From Timema cristinae (lineage: Eukaryota; Arthropoda; Insecta; Phasmatodea; Timematidae): a DNA stretch of 64,000 nucleotides. Both the position numbers and the translations under genes were made by a program. The stretch spans positions 16,148,452 to 16,212,451 of the forward strand of contig JBCFYV010000024.1 in the NCBI GenBank assembly GCA_039000515.1, written 5' to 3'. The stretch's first letter is position 1; each line of letters begins with the position of its first letter. The notes below the pieces were generated by a model. It had not been told where the DNA came from. It did not search any database and was given only the letters and a program-made list of their open reading frames with translations. Below are positions 1 to 13,200 of the stretch, one piece after another.

Positions 1-175
1 CGGTCCAGACGAGACGAGACCGACGCCTCTAAACACCTCGCAGGTGTACTGTTGTTGATAGAAGACGTGTATTTCCAACTTCAACCTCCCAGTCCCCGGT
101 CCAGACGAGACGAGACCGACGCCTCTAAACACCTCGCAGGTGTACTGTTGTTGATAAAAGACGTGTGTTCCTTTT
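1..175. repeat. 96-bp tandem duplication abutting an HR38 splice acceptor
   Basis: The block beginning CGGTCCAGACGAGACGAGAC at base 1 recurs at base 97, giving a period of 96 bp and near-identity over about 75 bases. The second copy runs into the pyrimidine stretch and AG (178-179) that open the first visible HR38 exon. The first copy instead ends in a CCTCCCAG at 86-93, which could act as a decoy acceptor. The first copy is cut by the window edge, so more copies may lie upstream. Confidence 0.85.
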
Positions 176-179
176 CCAG

Positions 180-341
180 GCCCCGTTCGGATCGAGCAGT
201 TTCGCGGACCTGCTGTCCGCCCCCTACTCTGAAGAGACTGGTACCCTCACCGAGGACCTCGACCCTTTCCCGGACGTGGTGTTCCCTCCTCAGGAGCTGT
301 CGCCTTCACACGACTCCCCGGCCCCGCTGCCCAGCTTCCAG
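180..341 (+). CDS. HR38: HR38 coding exon A (N-terminal region)
   Basis: The exon has 162 bp and encodes 54 residues starting [19 protein letters not shown]. The acceptor is TTCCTTTTCCAG (168-179) and the donor is CAG|GTTAGT at 341/342. It is phase 0 at both ends. It is rich in Ser, Pro and acidic residues, as expected for an activation domain. It joins in frame to the exon at 5706 across a 5.4-kb repeat-rich intron. It lacks a domain of its own; assignment rests on the continuous frame with the downstream NR4A exons. Confidence 0.82.
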
Positions 342-727
342 GTTAGTGTGAGTATACCCGACACACCATAAGTTGAACTAACGTGAGAATGCGCAAAGGT
401 GAACCGGCCTTAACTGGGACAGTCGTGGTAGATAGGGGCACATTGAGATACGACGACCCTTTTCTTTGTTTGGGTCACGTTTCTAATGGAGAGTGATGAC
501 GTTTTGAAATGGAACATATCGGTCTTATCATATTGGCTTATACACATACATACTGTACATACATACATGCATACATACATACATACATACAATACATACA
601 TACACACACATACATACATACATATATACATACATACATATATATACATACATACATACACACACATACATACATACATACATACATACATACATACATA
701 CACACACATACATACATACATATATAC

Positions 728-766
<39 letters not shown>

Positions 767-3700
767 CATACATACATACATACATACATACATACATACA
801 TACATACATACATACTGTGCATGCATACATACATACATGCATACATACATACATACATACATACATACATACATACATACATACATACATACATACATAC
901 ATACATACATACATACATACATACATACATACATACATACATACATACATACATACATACATACATACATACGAATAAACATTTATATATATACATATCT
1001 TATAGATAATTTGATAAGCCCATTTCCAGTAATAGAATATATATAAACTTATATATACACGCATACATAGGCTATACGTGTGTACAACACAAGCATACAT
1101 ACACATGCTTACATGCACACACATACGTGCACATGCATGCACACTATTGTATACATACACATGCTTGTATACACATACATGCACATGCATACACGCTATC
1201 ACATACATACACATACGCACATAAATACACACACTTACATACACACGAATGAATACGCATGCTTACGTACACACATATGTATAAATTTAATTACACTATA
1301 TTTAATTTGTTTCCTTAGAATGTTTTCAAAAATAATAAATATACATAGGCTTACATGCATATACACGCATATAGACCCATACACTTCCTATCCCCGTGGC
1401 TTAAGTGGTCATAGTGGCCAATCAATCTTTAATAGACCCAGGCGCAAATCCTTAAAGTACTTTTTTCTTATATTTGTATCCTGTGTTAGGTTTTTTCCTA
1501 TTAAATGGTTGTATACTAGTCATTCATGAAAATTCAGGTACATTTCTTTAATCAACCTTCCTCATCCAGCCCACAGTTTAGGCCTATTTGCGTCTAAACC
1601 AAACAGCTACCAAGATGCGGTAAAAAATAAAACAATACAAATCTAATCTATGGAGACGTGATGAGCTTTGCGTGCATTAAACCAATGCGCCAGCATCTGT
1701 CTGGAAGCAGGGTGTAAAACTACGTTTTAGTAAAACCCTCAGAGTGGCAGTTAGTATGAACTCGAACCCTGGTCTCTCGAACTGCTCCACCGGTCTCACT
1801 CGTATTTTTTTTATAGAAACATAACTATCTTTTAAAAATTGTGCTTTGCTTTTATACAATCATACATAACTCATCTGCGTTTGAGCTGAAACAATAACTT
1901 ATAATTAACAGATTTGTTAGTGTTAGTGGTTACCACGCCTGACTCTGACCTGAGATATTGGGTTTGAAATCAGGTCAGGTCTACTAGGGCGCAGTTTTAT
2001 CAAAATGGATTTCTAAGCCCCTTTTCAAACGGATGACTGAATGCCTGTTGTTTAGTTGTCATAGCTCTTGGCTACGGATCCAGATGTCTTGGTTTCAATC
2101 CCCAGCTCCTCCATATTTTCTGTGAACCATTTGGTCTCGTGAGGACAAATGAGCAGCTACTTGAATGAAAAGTAGCAGCCTCGGTCTAGAAAACTGATAT
2201 GAACGATCATAGGGTTCGTCGTGTTAACCACATAGCACCCTATATCTGCAGAAGTAGGCATTATCTTCAACAACAGACAGTGTCCGTTCGGTTGGGATGG
2301 CTCGATTGTGGGCTGACACCACGACTACTGAGAGGTTTTCTTAAACTTTGTCCTCATATTTTCCCCCTAGATTGAACAGTAGAAGTATCTAACCCTAAAA
2401 CCACAAATTTTCACTTTTAAAACTTTGACATAAGTAAATACCACCAGAGAGATATCGCCTCTAGAATACTTGACTTCTATCCGGGAGAGTTGACTTCGAA
2501 TCCCGTGCGGGTGCATTGGTAGAGGTTTTTATTCCCCCAATTTGATTTTCCATCCTCCTTCCTATTCATTTATTCTTAGTTTTCCATCCTGCCTAGTTAT
2601 ATTAAGTTGGTAAAAACTTTTTTGTTGATCGTACCAATATATTATTATTATTATTTATCACCTCGTCTTACTACCCGTTTGGGTTATACGCTCTAAGTAC
2701 TAATTACGCTAAAGGATTAGGAATTAGGAATGTTGAATTAGAGGAAGTGAACCCGCATTTGCGTGGAGGTAGAGTGGAAAACCCTTTAGGAAAAACCACC
2801 CCCAGTTCACCCGACCGAGATTTGAACCTCGATATCCCCGTCCTCAGCAGTCGAGCTCAACACGACTAGCGCGTTAGCCAACTACGCCACCGAGGTGGGT
2901 CGTACCAGTATAAATCTTAACTTAATTTTATAAACTCTCTTACATAATATAAATCGAATTTTCCTTTATCTTTTCTTTTACCTTTAAGGTGTCACTTTCT
3001 GTTGAAATTGTTTTTGTTTTTTAAATCGGACGTTTGGATCCGCGATTGCTCGAATACTGTAGTATTATAGATTCGAACGAATCGTAAAATATAATCTTGA
3101 ATTTAAATTTGGTGGCCTTGAATTGAAATACTAATTTTATGCAATCTTTCGAATAATTTTTTTAGCGAAAGTAATTGGAGAAATATATTTTATTTCAATT
3201 TATCTCAAATTTAAGAATACAAATTATAAAATAGATACAAATTTTTACAATTTTCTCAAAATAAACTGTCTCGTTATTAAAAAATAATGTGGCACATAAA
3301 CAGCCAAATCAATATTAAATGTCACCCAAGAAACTCCTTTTTAGCGTAGCCTTTATTATACTAACCATACAAGGTTTAATTTTATATATTAATTAAAATT
3401 TTCGTTAAAAAAATATTACAATATTATATCTTCGCGGATCAGGATTTGAATTAGAGATCAGAAAGAAATTATTAACTTTGATTCGAGAAGAATATAATTC
3501 GACCCATCTTTAGATTATCTCACTTGAAAAATAAGAATATAAATGTTCAACATGAAGTCAGTAACGGTAAATAAAAGTTGTTTTTTATCAAACTCCTTTT
3601 AAAACATCAATATACACTCAAGCCTTATGTTAATTTAGAAATGGATGGATAAAAACTGGTTTTTAAGATTCCCAAGTTAAGGTTAGTTCCATTTGCGCAT

Positions 3701-4977
3701 TGATATATTGTCCAGCTTATATTGTAACGAGTATAGGCTGGTAGGAGAGTTGGTGTAGTTTACTTGATGTCTTGAGTTTGGTTGTACTTAAATTGTAACA
3801 GTTATAGATGTAATGAGAATGATTGTACTTAAATTGTAACAGTTATAGATGTAATGAGAATGATTGTACTTAAATTGTAACAGTTATAGATGTAATGAGA
3901 ATGGCTGTACTTAAATTGTAACAGTTATAGCTGTAATTAGTATGGTTGTCCTTAAATTTTAACCGTTATAGATGTAATGAGAATGTTTGTGCTTAAATTG
4001 TAACAGTTTTTGCTGTCATATGAATACTGTACTTAAATTTGATCAGGTATAGCTGTCGTAGGAATCCTAAAAATTAAACTATATTAGATATAGCTGTCAT
4101 CCATAGATCAATTGCTAGCGTATTTGTCAACTGAGTTAAGTGTCCCGGTTTCGATTCCTGGTCATGGCTGTAAAATGTATCATTGGTGAAATATGGGTTT
4201 CCCTTTCATAATGATGGATTAACGGCCGGGGACTGGATGTTATGACGGTCCTAGTCTTAAGTTAGATTATAAGGCACATGAAGGAAACTACGAAAGGCCT
4301 AACAAGTCGCTAGTGGGGGAAAAAAAACTGAGCCAGTCTACAGGTTGGAAACAGTAATGGATGTAAAATAAAAATGTATAGATGTCGTGAGAATGGTTCA
4401 ACTTAGAATGTATAAGGTAAAGCTGTCGTGGGAATGTTATAACTTAAATTGTATCAGGTATAGCTGCTGTGGGAATGGTTGAACTTAAATTGTATCAGAT
4501 ATGTGTGTGGAATGCTAAACTTAAATGTATCAGTATAGCTGCTGGGAATGGTTGAACTTAAATTGTATCAGATATATGTTTGTGGGAATGCTATAACTTA
4601 AATTGTATCAGGTATAGCTGCTGTGGGAATGGTTGAACTTAAATTGTATCAGATATATGTGTGGGGGGAATGCTATAACTTAAATGTATCAGGTAAGCTG
4701 CGTGGGAATGGTGAACTTAAATTGTATCAGATATATGTGTTGTGGAATGCTATAACTTAAATTGTATCAGGTATAGCTGCTGGGAATGGTGAACTTAAAT
4801 TGTATCAGATATATGTGTTGTGGGAATGATTGAACTTAAATTGTACGGTAATGCTGTTATGAGAATGGTTGAATTTGAATTTATCAAAGTATGTAGAGTG
4901 TTAAATATGTATGCATGCTTATAGAGCGTTATTATACTTGAACATATTGTTATGACTATTTCTGCATGTACAGTACA

Positions 4978-5021
<44 letters not shown>

Positions 5022-8000
5022 CACCGCGTCTTACTATCCATTCGGTTATATGCACTTACGCTACTGTGTAATGGTAGGGTGATTGCGAGATGAAATGGAG
5101 GACCTACAGTTTAACGTGGGATCCGAACCACGGTGGAGGCCTAGCATTCCCCACATTCACAAGATGTCTTGTCAGAGGTGTAGGAAGGGTTTGGAAATCA
5201 GATAAATCTGTGCCGGGACCGAGGATTGAACCACGGACCCCAGCTCAGAAGCCCGACACCTTACCCATTAGACCACCAGGTCACCTGTTTTGAATTAGTT
5301 ATTTTCTAAACGAGTTAGCAAAAATAGTGTATTTTTTTATTAAACTAGGCTTTCAAATTAAAATTACAAAAATTTCCCCGTGTAATTCTTGGGATTTTGT
5401 TTGAATTAATTAATCTCAGTAATCCTATGGGAGGATATTTATAATTTTTATAAAAGTGTAGTGTCATCGATTATATTATATTTAATTTATTTATTTTATT
5501 TATTACTTGGCTTTGTTTGACGCATCAGTCTACCAATAAAATGGATTGACGATGATAGGCTCGAATCTTAACCAGGTCCAGTGGAGGGTTTTTTTTTCGC
5601 ATACAAGTTTTGTCTAAAGGATACTAATGTACCAATTTAGCATGTCCTGTTGTTGGTGTAGTACTTCCATCAAACGATGATCAGGTCCCCCCTTTCTGTC
5701 TGCAGGAGACGTACTCCCCGCGGTACATCCGCCCCCAATCTTCCACCTCGCCAGAGCTGACCAGCCTCTCGTCGACCTACGGTATCGTCACAAAGATGGA
5801 GGACGAATGCTACAACGTGTCGTCCTTCTCCAACCACCTCCAGCATCATCACCACCATCACCACCACCATCACCAGGCCACCCCCCACCATCACCACCAT
5901 CACCAACCTCCCCTCCCTTCTCCATCCCCCGCCTCGCCTTATGACTTCACCCCCACTCACCACCAACCTCCATTCTCGCCCTACTACCACCCTGCCCAGG
6001 CGAGCCCCGGGTTCGAGGCCAGCCCGGTGGTTCAAGATACTTACTCCCTGCCTCACTTCCCCAGCACAGCGGAGCTTCATGTGAGCACTTCCCTGAGTCC
6101 CCGACAGAGGAGAGCGTCGCTACCACTGCAGCGGTCAGAGTCCACCACCAGGTGAGTGTTACCTGACTCTATATGGGGGGATGCACTTAGAGGGGGCTTT
6201 GAGCCACCCCATCAGGGGAGTGTTACCTGACTCTATATGGGGGGATGCACTCAGAGGGTGCTTTGAGCCACCCCAACAGGGGAGTGTTATCTGACTCTAC
6301 ATGGGAGGCTGCACTTAGAGGAGGCTTTGAGCCACCCCATCAGGGGAGTGTTACCTGACTCTACATGGGGGGATGCACTTAGAGGGTGCTTTGAGCCAAC
6401 CCATCAGGGGAGTGTTACCTGACTCTACATGGGAGGCTGCACTTAGAGGGGGCTTTGAGCCACCCCATCAGGGAGTGTTACCTGACTCTACTTGGGGTAT
6501 GCACTTAGAGGGTGCTTTGAGCCAACCCATCAGGGGAGTGTTATCTGACTCTACATGGGAGGCTGCACTTAGAGGAGGCTTTGAGCCAACCCATCAGGGG
6601 AGTGTTACCTGACTCTACTGGGGGTATGCACTTAGAGGGTGCTTTGAGCCAACCCATCAGGGGAGTGTTACCTGACTCTACATGGGAGGCTGCACTTAGA
6701 GGGGCTTTGAGCCACCCCATCAGGGGAGTGTTATCTGACTCCACATGGGGGGATGCACTTAGAGGGTGCTTTGAGCCAACCCATCAGGGGAGTGTTACCT
6801 GACTCTACATGGGAGGCTGCACTTAGAGGGGGCTTTGAGCCACCCCATCAGGGGAGTGTTACCTGACTCTACATGGGGGTATGCACTCAGAGGGTGCTTT
6901 GAGCCACCCCATCAGGGGAGTGTTACCTGACTCTATATGGGAGGTTGCACTTAGAGGGGGCTTTGAGCCACCCCATCAGGTGAGTGTTACCTGACTCTAC
7001 ATGGGAGGCTGCATTTATAGGGGCTTTGAGCCCCCCCATCAAGGGAGTGTTACCTGACTCTAAATGGGGGATGCACTTAGAAGGGGCTTTGAGCCTCTTC
7101 ACCAAGGGAATGTTAACTGACTACAAGGGCTGCACCTAGAGAAATTAAAATTGTTTTGTTGATAATTTTCCACATATTTCAAAACCAGTGCTTATTACTG
7201 ACAAGATGTGTGAAACGACACTCCCAAACACTCCAACGTATTGTTTTTCTCGGAACACTTAAAAGAGAGAATAATCGACTCCCATTGGTATTTTTGCCCA
7301 AGTATTTCAAAGGTGCATCCCAGTGCCTCAAAGGTCTTGACCCCTGACCTAGGCTGACAGTTTGTTGACCTCTATCCTCTCCTTTGCACCCCCCAGCAGG
7401 AGCGAGTCACCGAAGCTGCGCCTGGGCGTGCTGGCCGCTGGAGGCCCCCCGCCCTCCGCCTCTTCAAGCGCCTCCTCCTCACCCGGCGTGGGTGACGGCC
7501 CCCCTGCAACCCCTACGCCTCCGCGGTCCCAGCAGGGCCCCACCCCTCCCTCACCCTCACAGCTGTGCGCCGTTTGTGGGGACACCGCGGCGTGCCAGCA
7601 CTACGGCGTCAGGACCTGTGAGGGCTGCAAGGGCTTCTTCAAGCGCACCGTGCAGAAGGGCTCCAAATACGTCTGTCTCGCCGAGAAGGTCAGTGTTCTT
7701 TCTCTCGCTATTTATCTTTTTACTTGTTTTCACGAGGAGAGCGTGGTCGGCACTTGGGGCCAGATTTATAGGCTGACTTAGTGCGCCTCTCATATGCAAC
7801 AGAGCCGTCTAGGTAGGTGTCGTCTTGTATTTAGTATAGCACTGCACTTGAGTTGTGTTGAGGCGTAAAATTGTCACTAAATTGCCCCTGAACCTTTCCC
7901 ACGCCGTTGAACCCAAGGACGATAGCAATACTTACTTGATACGTCCTTGGTGCGACGTTTGACTGGCAACTGTTTTATTGTAATTTATTTTTGTCTGCTA

Positions 8001-10162
8001 GAGCTCAGAACTTTATGTTTCCAGTCATTTCAAATTATACTGTATGTTAAAATATACTTGTTTTATAATAAAACCGCTTTGGTGGCTGCATGGTATAACG
8101 CGCTACTCTCGCAGTAGACTAGACTACCTATGACGGGGAGATCGAGATTCAAACCACAATCGGGTGTACTGAGGGTGTTTTTTCCTAAATGGTTTTCCAC
8201 TCTCCCTCCCCACAAATTCGTTTACATTTCCTCTAAATATGACCTTCCTTATCCCTAAAACCAGTGCATAAGCGTATAAAATGAACGGGTAGTAAGACGT
8301 GGTGCTAAAAAAATCTACTTAACCCCTTTGGTGGCCGTATGCTCTAAAAAATGCGTCACTATCGTAATAGACTAGCCTAGATTGTCGATAACGGGCACAT
8401 TGGAGTTCAAATGTTGTACTGAGGGTGGTTTATTCCTAAATGTTTTCCCACCCTCTCTCAACACAAATTCAGGTATACTTCCTCTAAACATTAACCTTCC
8501 TCATCCCTAATACATTAGCATAATCATTATGAGTATAAACCGAACGGGTAGTAATACTAGGTACTAAAAAACCTATTAAAAATGACAGCTACAGATTACA
8601 TGACTTGACAAATGAATACATGGAAAATAGAGCTAGTATCTTTTTCTAGCTGTCAGATAATGTTCTTCCTAAGAAAATAGGACTGTAGCGTACATTTACT
8701 ACAGGAAGATAGGTAGGCCTGTATAAGAGCAACTAGATCTTCTTTCACGTATTTATACGTCAAGTTGTATAAAATAAGGCTTATAATAATTGATATAAAA
8801 CGTTATCAATACTGACCACAAAAAAAAATTAGTACATTTTTAACTGTTCTTCCTATGAAAATGAGACTGTATAATCCAAATTTCATAAAAAGAGTAGTTA
8901 TAAAATACAAACTTTTTTTGCAGTCAACATTTATAACATTTTTTATATTATGCCTATTATTTTTAAGGTATCGATCATTTCCCTCAAACGTAACAGTTGC
9001 AAATCTCATGACTTGACGTAGGCCTATATTAAAATTATTTAGTAACATTTCTAACTGTTAAATACCGTTCTTCCTACCATAATCCTACTATAGTTTAGTT
9101 TTCTCCTAGTACAGTAGCCTCATGGCTTCTTTGGTGCTGACTGACAGCTCACAGCTGACAGCTAAAAAGCTTTGAAAAGTTACCAGACCAAATTATGTAT
9201 CCCTACGCCAAACCATATGATCTGCAAAAACATGTGTTTAGCAGCTGTCGCTTCTGACAGTCAACATTTAGGTATATACCTAAATGTTGACTGTCAGAAG
9301 TCAGTTGTGAGTTGTCATTCAGCACCAAAGAAGCCACGGGGCTACTGTAATTACCATGAAAGTGTTTGAACTGTCGGCTGAAGACGATGGTGTGTTTTTG
9401 TGTCAGCAGGCGTGTCCGGTGGACAAGCGGCGCAGGAACCGCTGCCAGTTCTGCCGGTTCCAGAAGTGTCTCGCCGTGGGGATGGTGAAGGAGGTGGTGC
9501 GTACAGACTCCCTCAAGGGACGCAGAGGGCGACTCCCGTCCAAGCCCAAGTCGCCCCAGGAGAGCCCACCGAGTCCACCCGTGTCCCTCATCACCGCCCT
9601 GGTGCGAGCTCACGTCGACACCACTCCAGATCTCGCCAACCTCGACTACTCGCAGGTAAAGTCCGTTCACCGTAGGATTTATTTTCTGAAAGGCCTTTTT
9701 CTCTACCCGAAATCTATTATATAGCAGGATATTGGTAGGAAAAAAGACCTTCCAGAGAGTAATTCGTACCGTCATACATTTGTTTTTGCACCACTTAACC
9801 ACTAGCCTGCCATTTTTTTTTTCTGGCGTTCTATTTGGCTGGTATTGCGTCACTTCTTGGCTATAGCATAGTTTGTCTGCCATTTGGCTGTGCTGGCTAA
9901 CGTGTCGCCTATTTGATGACGTGCTACTCTTCTTGATAATCTGCCATTCGTCTGCCTAATTATTTACCATTTGTCTTCTAATACCTGCATGCTGACCGAA
10001 TGGGTAGTAAGATGTGATGACATAAAAACTACCCTGAAAAATATATGGGTAAAGCGAAATAAAATATTGTCTACAGCATACTTACTCACAGAAGAGCAAA
10101 AAAATATTTAAAAATCGAGCCAAAGACTTATAGCGTATTAATTTTTTTCTTCCAAATTCATT

Positions 10163-10205
<43 letters not shown>

Positions 10206-13200
10206 CACATAATAGAGTGACATGATTAAGTTTAAATATATTAAGAATGTAAAACATTCATAAATAGCTTAGTGGCTTAGTATGTATTTAAGTTTGTTCA
10301 GAAGATTTATGTGTCGGGGTGTTAGTTGAGATAAACTGTGAATGAGATTCAAGCATTGTTTCATAATCTGTGTCAAACTGTGAATGAGATTAAAGCATTG
10401 TTTCATAATCTGTGTCAAACTGTGAATGAGATTCAAGCATTGTTTCATAATCTGTGCCAAACTGTGAATGAGATTCAAGCATTGTTTCATAATCTATGTC
10501 AAACTGTGAATGATATTCAAGCATTGTTTCATAATCTGAGTCAAACTGTGAGTGAGATTCAAGCACTGTTTCATAATCTGAGTTAAACTGTGAGGAGGTG
10601 ATTCTCAAGATAGCTCATCCAGTAAGTCGGATTCGAAGATCAAGTCTCCTAAGTTTCTTGTTTGAAAACACTTGTTCGCATGAACATGAGAATGCATAAC
10701 TTTCCATATATTTTTGTACGTGATTTACCAAGTTTTGAAATGTTGAGGGTCATGGTAGGCAACATAACGGAGCACAACGCAACAAATTTAGATTATTTAT
10801 CCCACGACTTAGATCGAACACACCGGCGAGCCGTAGTTTGCCCATCCCTGGTATACGGTGTTTAGGGGCCGTCCTTAAATTACGTAAGGATATTTGGGGA
10901 GGTGGGAGGGTTCAGTATTTTCTTAAGTTTTTTTTACAAGGGGAGGTAGATCAGAATACATCTCACATAGTAAGTTTTTTTTATCAATGTTTATGGTGAG
11001 ACAAAAAATTTTTAATTTTTTCAGTAAAACCAAATAATATTATACTATAAAATTTTATTATATATTTTATTTACTTACTGCAATTGAATATTCTAAAATT
11101 TCATACAATCGCTTTATTACCAATCCTCATGTCTTAAAATAAAAAAAATTAAAATAATCTGTTTTGCCAAATCGTAAAAAAAATATGTAAGACAGCAGGT
11201 AAAAGGGGAGGGGTGGGGTGAAAATCTTACGATCCCTTACATGGGGAGAAGGGAGGGTAGAAAATCATGAAACAGGCCTTACGTAATTAAGGATGGTCCC
11301 TTCTTACCACTAATTCATGTGAAGAGACTCCATAATACCATCCTGTGGATATGTTTGTGTTTTCAGTACCACGAGCCAACCCCTACAGATCCTGTCGTGA
11401 CGGAGGCCGAGAAGATACAACAGTTCTACAACCTGCTGACCACCTCGGTAGACGTCATCCGACAGTTCGCCGACAAGATCCCCGGCTTCTCAGAACTCAG
11501 CCGAGAAGATCAAGAACTACTGTTCCAATCCGCGTCCTTGGAGCTCTTTGTGTTGCGGCTAGCACAAAGGTACAGTTATATTTTCATCTCCTTACGAATT
11601 AGATTTTTGGATATGCTAAAAAAACAAAAATTAATTTTTAAAACTTGATTGACGTGCTAGACTAGACTGCCAAAGATGGGAAAATTGGAGCTCGATCCCA
11701 GTTGGGTGCACAGAGGGTGTTTTTTTCTAAACAGTTTTCCCACTCTCCCTTCATGTCAATTCAGGTACATTTCCTCTCAATTAAGCCTTCCTAATCCCTA
11801 ACCCATTATTGTAACTAGTACATAGTCGTATAACCCGAACGGGTAGTAAGACACGTTGTTAAAAAAAAGTTGACATAGGTGGCTGTTAGCCTGGGTGCAA
11901 CTTGTTGGTTATTATATTGTATCTCCATCTTTGAACATGTGGACTAAATGTCAAGTTTGTCTGGTTTGGTTTGTCGGTGGAGGGGAGGTCAGGTCTTAGT
12001 TAGGTGAACTTAGGGTGGATTCTCCTAAATGGCTCACCACATACTACAATTGTAACATACTCCTCCTACTTTAGGATGATTAAATTATTACTAGTACTTT
12101 TAAAAAGTGCGAGTGTTAATTTTTTTAACACCACGTCTTACTACCAGTTTGGGTTGTACATATGTTTACTAATTATGCTAATGTGTTAAGTATGGATCAG
12201 TTGAATTTCAAAGGAATTGTATCCGATTTAGCATGGAAAGAAAGTGAAAAATCAATTAGAAAAAAACCCACCCGACTGGGATTATAACCCCTATCTCCCG
12301 GTCATCTACAGCCCAGTATATGGCAAGAGTAACAACACTTTTGCCGAACTGAATATTTACTTGGTTAAATTAAGCTTTCCTTCCTCTTGTTTGAAATTCA
12401 TAAGAATAATAATCTAGTTCAAAAGATAGGTTGAGCCATAAATCTGTATCTTATAGCAAAATAATCATTTCTAACCAACAATTTCCAAGCTAAAACTCAA
12501 TAGCGTTTTGTAATGTACGAATAAACATTTCCAGGACTCGTCCAGACGACACAAAACTGACGTTTTGCAACGGATTCGTTTTGGACAAACAACAATGCCA
12601 ACGGAGTTTCGGAGAGTGGCTTCACGCCATCTTTGATTTTTGCTCCTCCCTCCATGCCATGGACATCGACATCTCGGCGTTCGCCTGTCTTTGCGCCCTT
12701 ACCCTCGTCACAGGTAGGATCATTGCTAGATATATAATATATTGATGCTGGTTTTACGCTTTCTTTGAAGTACTACCTTTGTAGAATACACAAATGTCTT
12801 TCTTCGAAATACCACTTTTGTAGAAAACTTGAGCCTCTCTTTGAAGTACCATATCTGCACAATACCACACGAGCTTATATTTGAATTACCTTCTGTATAA
12901 TACCACACAAACCTTTCTTTGAAGTACCGTCTCTGTATAGAACTACATGATCGTCTCTTTAAAGTGCCGTCTCTGTAGAAAATCACACAAGTCTCTCTTT
13001 AAAGTAACACCTCTTTAGAAAAACAATAGAGCCTCCCTTTGAAGTGCCGTCTCTGTATAAATCCACACAAGCCTCTCTTAGAAGTACCACCTCTGTAAAA
13101 ATCACACGAGCCTCCTTTGAAGTTCCTCTCTGTTAATCCACAAGCTCTCTTAGAAGTACCACCTCTGTAAAAACCACACGAGCCTCTCTTTGAAGTACAT

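Noticed and set aside
410..1244. Long open frames over the CATA microsatellite on both strands
   Set aside because: They are pure products of a tetranucleotide repeat that is open in many frames; no start context or domain.
1745..2510. tRNA genes suggested by A/B-box-like words
   Set aside because: No complete cloverleaf could be drawn; the same words occur as SINE heads elsewhere in the window.
5670..6080. 136-codon minus-strand frame opposite HR38 exon B
   Set aside because: It is antisense of a low-complexity coding exon with a conserved frame on the + strand.
6373..7105. Open frames with ~21-residue repeats in the ~64-bp minisatellite
   Set aside because: They are intronic repeats; exon B reads straight into a stop at its donor, and frames exist on both strands.
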